From positions 1-7,595 of the forward strand of contig JAJCXU010000649.1 of NCBI GenBank assembly GCA_029263275.1: DNA of 7,595 nucleotides, given 5' to 3'. Within the stretch, counting starts at the first letter, position 1. Each line of letters opens with the position of its first letter. A program made the translations under genes and the position numbers. Positions 5,359 to 7,595 of the stretch are shown here, piece after piece. Below the pieces are notes generated by a model that was not told the origin of the DNA, made no database searches, and was given only the letters and a program-made list of their open reading frames with translations. The stretch is from Ilumatobacter sp. (GTDB lineage: Bacteria; Actinomycetota; Acidimicrobiia; Acidimicrobiales; Ilumatobacteraceae).

Positions 5359-6258
5359 ATGCAGATGGATGCCGCAATCTCTCTCCGGGGCGTGACGAAG
5401 ACCTATGGGGCGGTCCGCGCGCTCGATGACCTCGACCTCACGGTTGCACCCGGTGAGGTGCACGGGTTCCTCGGTCCCAACGGTGCGGGCAAGACCACCG
5501 CGATCCGGGTCATCCTTGGCCTCATCCGACCCGACGCGGGAACGACGGAGCTGCTCGGCGGTGATCCGTGGACCGATGCAGTCGAACTCCACCGGCGACT
5601 CGCGTACGTCCCGGGCGACATGAACCTCTGGCCCAAGCTGACCGGCGGCGAGATCATCGACCTCCTCGGTCGACTGCGCGGTGGGCTCGATGCTCGACGC
5701 CGCGACGCCTTGATCGAACGATTCGAGTTCGACCCGACCAAGAAGGCTCGAACGTATTCGAAGGGAAACCGCCAGAAGGTCGGCCTCATCGCCGCACTCG
5801 CGTCGAATGTCGAGCTGCTGATCCTCGATGAACCGACGTCGGGTCTTGACCCGCTGATGGAATCGATCTTCCAGGACTGCGTCTCGGAGGCGAAGACTGA
5901 CGGACTGACCGTGCTCCTGTCGAGCCACATCCTCGCCGAAGTCGAAGCGCTGTGCGCCCGGGTCAGCATCATCAGGGCCGGGTCGATCGTCGAGAGCGGC
6001 GCACTGAACGATCTGCGGCGCCTCGGTCGAGCCTCGGTGTCGGCAGTGACCTCGGGGCCGGTGTCGCTCGACGACAACCCGAAGGTGCACAACGTTCGCT
6101 CCGACGGTCCTCGCGTTGAGTTTGAGGTCGACAACGACGGACTCGACGAGGCGATTGCAGCGTTGTCCGCTCGGGGATTGGTCTCGCTGGTGTGTCAGCC
6201 GCCCACGCTCGAAGAGCTGTTTCTTCGTCACTACGCCGAGGAACCCACGGCGTCGTGA
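5359..6258 (+). CDS. ABC exporter ATP-binding protein (drug/polyketide-antibiotic exporter type)
   Basis: A 299-residue cytoplasmic ATPase that should power the permease encoded next. Counting from the ATG at 5359: Walker A GPNGAGKT at 39-46, a Q-loop region reading AYVPGD at 82-87, an ABC signature YSKGNRQK at 133-140, Walker [13 protein letters not shown] at 153-164, and the switch histidine H190 in SSHILAE. The signature is SKGNRQ rather than LSGGQ, and glycine (G86) stands where many ABC proteins have the Q-loop glutamine. From memory, both changes recur in this exporter group and do not suggest inactivity. Residues about 205-299 form the usual C-terminal accessory domain, ending [10 protein letters not shown]. 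The start follows a strong Shine-Dalgarno; a longer frame from 5338 is less likely. The TGA stop overlaps the permease GTG by four bases. The substrate cannot be inferred: relatives export antibiotics, drugs or lipids. Confidence 0.95.
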   Translation: MQMDAAISLRGVTKTYGAVRALDDLDLTVAPGEVHGFLGPNGAGKTTAIRVILGLIRPDAGTTELLGGDPWTDAVELHRRLAYVPGDMNLWPKLTGGEIIDLLGRLRGGLDARRRDALIERFEFDPTKKARTYSKGNRQKVGLIAALASNVELLILDEPTSGLDPLMESIFQDCVSEAKTDGLTVLLSSHILAEVEALCARVSIIRAGSIVESGALNDLRRLGRASVSAVTSGPVSLDDNPKVHNVRSDGPRVEFEVDNDGLDEAIAALSARGLVSLVCQPPTLEELFLRHYAEEPTAS

Positions 6259-7595
6259 CGAGCTTCACGGGGACCTCCGTTCTGGTGGTCAGCGAATTCC
6301 GCCGAGACCGAGTGAGGATCATCGCCTGGATCGCATCGATCGTCGCGATGGTCGGCATGGGAGCAGCAAGCGTCGCCGACCTGTTTCCCACTCAGGCCGA
6401 CATCGACAACGCTGCGGCCTTGTCGACGAATCCCGCGATCAAGGCATTCAACGGCCCCGCGCAAGGGCTCGACACGTTGGGCGGCCAAGTGGCCTTCCAA
6501 CTGGGTGCCCCGGTGATGGTGATCGTGGCGTTGATGGCGTTGTTGATGACCGTCCGCATGACGCGAAGCGAGGAGGAAGCGGGTCGACTCGAGCTGGTTC
6601 GGTCGTTGCCCGTTGGACACCACGCGCCCTTGGCGTCTGCTGCGGTCGTCGTGTCGGTGATGGCTCTCGCGGTGGGAGTCCTGACGACAGCGGTGCTGGC
6701 GGCACAGTCGTTGCCGCTCGCCGGATCGGTCTCGCTGGGCGTGTCGTACGGCATCACCGCGCTGCTGTTCGGCGCAATCGCATTGGTCGCGGCACAGATG
6801 ACCGAGAACACACGACTGGCAGGCGGCATTGCGGGCGCCGTGCTCGGCGCCTCGTTCGTTCTCCGCGGTGCTGGCGATGCCGGTAACGGGTTCCTGGCGT
6901 GGTTCTCGCCGATTGGCTGGATGCAGAAGGCTCGACCGTACGCAGGTGAAACTTGGTGGCCGTTTCTGTTGGCCGTGTGCGCGGTCGGCGTGCTGAGCAT
7001 CGGGGCGACACGGCTGAACGCGAAGCGCGATCTCGGTGCAGGCCTGATGGTTCCCAGCCCTGGTCCGGTGAACGCGAGTCAGTGGTTGCGCAGCGCAGTG
7101 TCGCTCGGCGTGCGCACGCAACGGGGTGCGCTCCTCGCGTGGACATTCGGGGTGGCGGTGTTCGGGGTGGCGTACGGCTCGATCACCACGGCGATCGAGG
7201 ACTTCGTCGAAGACAACGAGGTGATGGCCGACATGTTCATCGGCGATTCGAACGCGCCACTGATCGAGTCATACCTGTCGAACTCGACGCGTATCGTTGC
7301 ACTGATCGGTGCCGGTTTCGCGACACAGTCGATCCTGCGGATGCGGAGCGACGAGACCGCCGGACGAACCGAGCTGCTGTTGGCCGCGTCGGTCTCGAGA
7401 ACGCGATGGATGCTCAGCCACCTGGTCGTGGCCATCGGCGGAGCGTTGATCGTCCTGTTGGCGACCGGGGTCGCCGTGGGCGGGAGCGCTGCAATCGTCA
7501 CCCGCGAAGGGAGTATCGCGGTCGACGGGATCGCGTCGTCGCTCGCCTACTTCCCCGCGGTGATGGTGTTGATCGGCATCGCCGCGCTCTTCGTC
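6255..7595 (+). CDS. ABC exporter permease, polyketide-antibiotic exporter family (truncated by window end)
   Basis: An open frame from GTG 6255 to the last base, 447 codons without a stop, overlapping the ATPase stop (GTGA). It is a membrane protein of the COG3559-like family (usually about 530 residues), so roughly the last 80-90 residues are outside the window. Hydrophobic segments are visible near 22-41, 84-101, 126-149, 158-180, 188-203 and 230-248, and again in the second half. Family landmarks include [11 protein letters not shown] at 67-77, [18 protein letters not shown] in the middle, and KRDLGAGL. The chain is an internal duplication: E-x-A-G-R-x-E-L occurs at 107-114 and again at 367-374, exactly 260 residues apart, so one polypeptide supplies both ABC-2 halves. 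A GAGGAA (6238-6243) lies 11 bases before the start. With the preceding ATPase it forms a complete exporter; the cargo is unknown. No adjacent TetR/MarR regulator is visible within the window. Confidence 0.92.
   Translation, partial: MTSFTGTSVLVVSEFRRDRVRIIAWIASIVAMVGMGAASVADLFPTQADIDNAAALSTNPAIKAFNGPAQGLDTLGGQVAFQLGAPVMVIVALMALLMTVRMTRSEEEAGRLELVRSLPVGHHAPLASAAVVVSVMALAVGVLTTAVLAAQSLPLAGSVSLGVSYGITALLFGAIALVAAQMTENTRLAGGIAGAVLGASFVLRGAGDAGNGFLAWFSPIGWMQKARPYAGETWWPFLLAVCAVGVLSIGATRLNAKRDLGAGLMVPSPGPVNASQWLRSAVSLGVRTQRGALLAWTFGVAVFGVAYGSITTAIEDFVEDNEVMADMFIGDSNAPLIESYLSNSTRIVALIGAGFATQSILRMRSDETAGRTELLLAASVSRTRWMLSHLVVAIGGALIVLLATGVAVGGSAAIVTREGSIAVDGIASSLAYFPAVMVLIGIAALFV

Noticed and set aside
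5317..6231. Long minus-strand frame (304 codons) opposite the ABC ATPase
   Set aside because: It mirrors a coding region with intact Walker A, signature and Walker B motifs; the antisense product has low-complexity, Arg/Asp/Glu-rich composition and no domain.
6231..7121. Minus-strand and +2 frames across the permease region
   Set aside because: They appear as the longest closed ORFs only because the true permease frame has no stop in the window. That frame alone shows membrane segments and family motifs.
1..7595. Defence system, CRISPR, toxin-antitoxin, mobile element or RNA gene
   Set aside because: No regularly spaced repeats, transposase or integrase motifs, tRNA-like cloverleaf or small paired genes were seen. 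All the DNA is accounted for by metabolic and transport genes.

Overview
The window is about two-thirds G+C and densely packed, and every supported gene lies on the + strand with short or overlapping junctions. Strong G/C third-position bias, GTG starts, an F420-type luciferase-like oxidoreductase and an actinobacterial-type polyketide-antibiotic exporter all point to a high-GC actinobacterium. An Acidimicrobiia/Ilumatobacter-like lineage is my guess; this placement is inference only.

Layout. Bases 1-50 hold what is probably the last 15 codons of an upstream gene. Bases 111-1673 encode an unusual fusion: two N-terminal CDGSH iron-sulfur motifs joined to the FMN/[3Fe-4S] synthase domain of glutamate synthase, without the glutaminase and GXGXG parts. 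After 20 bases comes a luciferase-like (LLM) flavin/F420 oxidoreductase (1694-2737). After a 52-base gap follows a complete, translationally coupled 5-oxoprolinase operon, pxpA-pxpB-pxpC (2790-5292), with 4-base overlaps at both internal junctions. A perfect 16-bp inverted repeat covers the pxpC stop codon and separates the metabolic block from an ABC exporter: an ATPase (5359-6258) and a duplicated 12-TM-type permease of the polyketide-antibiotic/drug exporter family (6255 to the window edge, truncated).

How the genes could work together. PxpABC hydrolyses 5-oxoproline (pyroglutamate) to glutamate with ATP. The upstream GltS-like protein belongs to the glutamate synthase superfamily, so a shared glutamate theme is possible but unproven. 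The LLM protein probably performs an F420- or FMN-dependent redox reaction on an unknown substrate. The ABC pair is a separate export unit with its own likely promoter and strong ribosome binding site.

Regulation visible in sequence. A good Shine-Dalgarno precedes the first gene and the ABC ATPase. The LLM gene and pxpA lack one; instead each has a TANNNT -10-like hexamer 5-8 bases before its start, which is the signature of leaderless transcripts. No stretch longer than 300 bases lacks a gene, and I saw no RNA gene, CRISPR array, insertion sequence or phage feature. The most unusual item is the tandem-CDGSH/glutamate-synthase fusion; the rest is a recognisable metabolic and transport neighbourhood.
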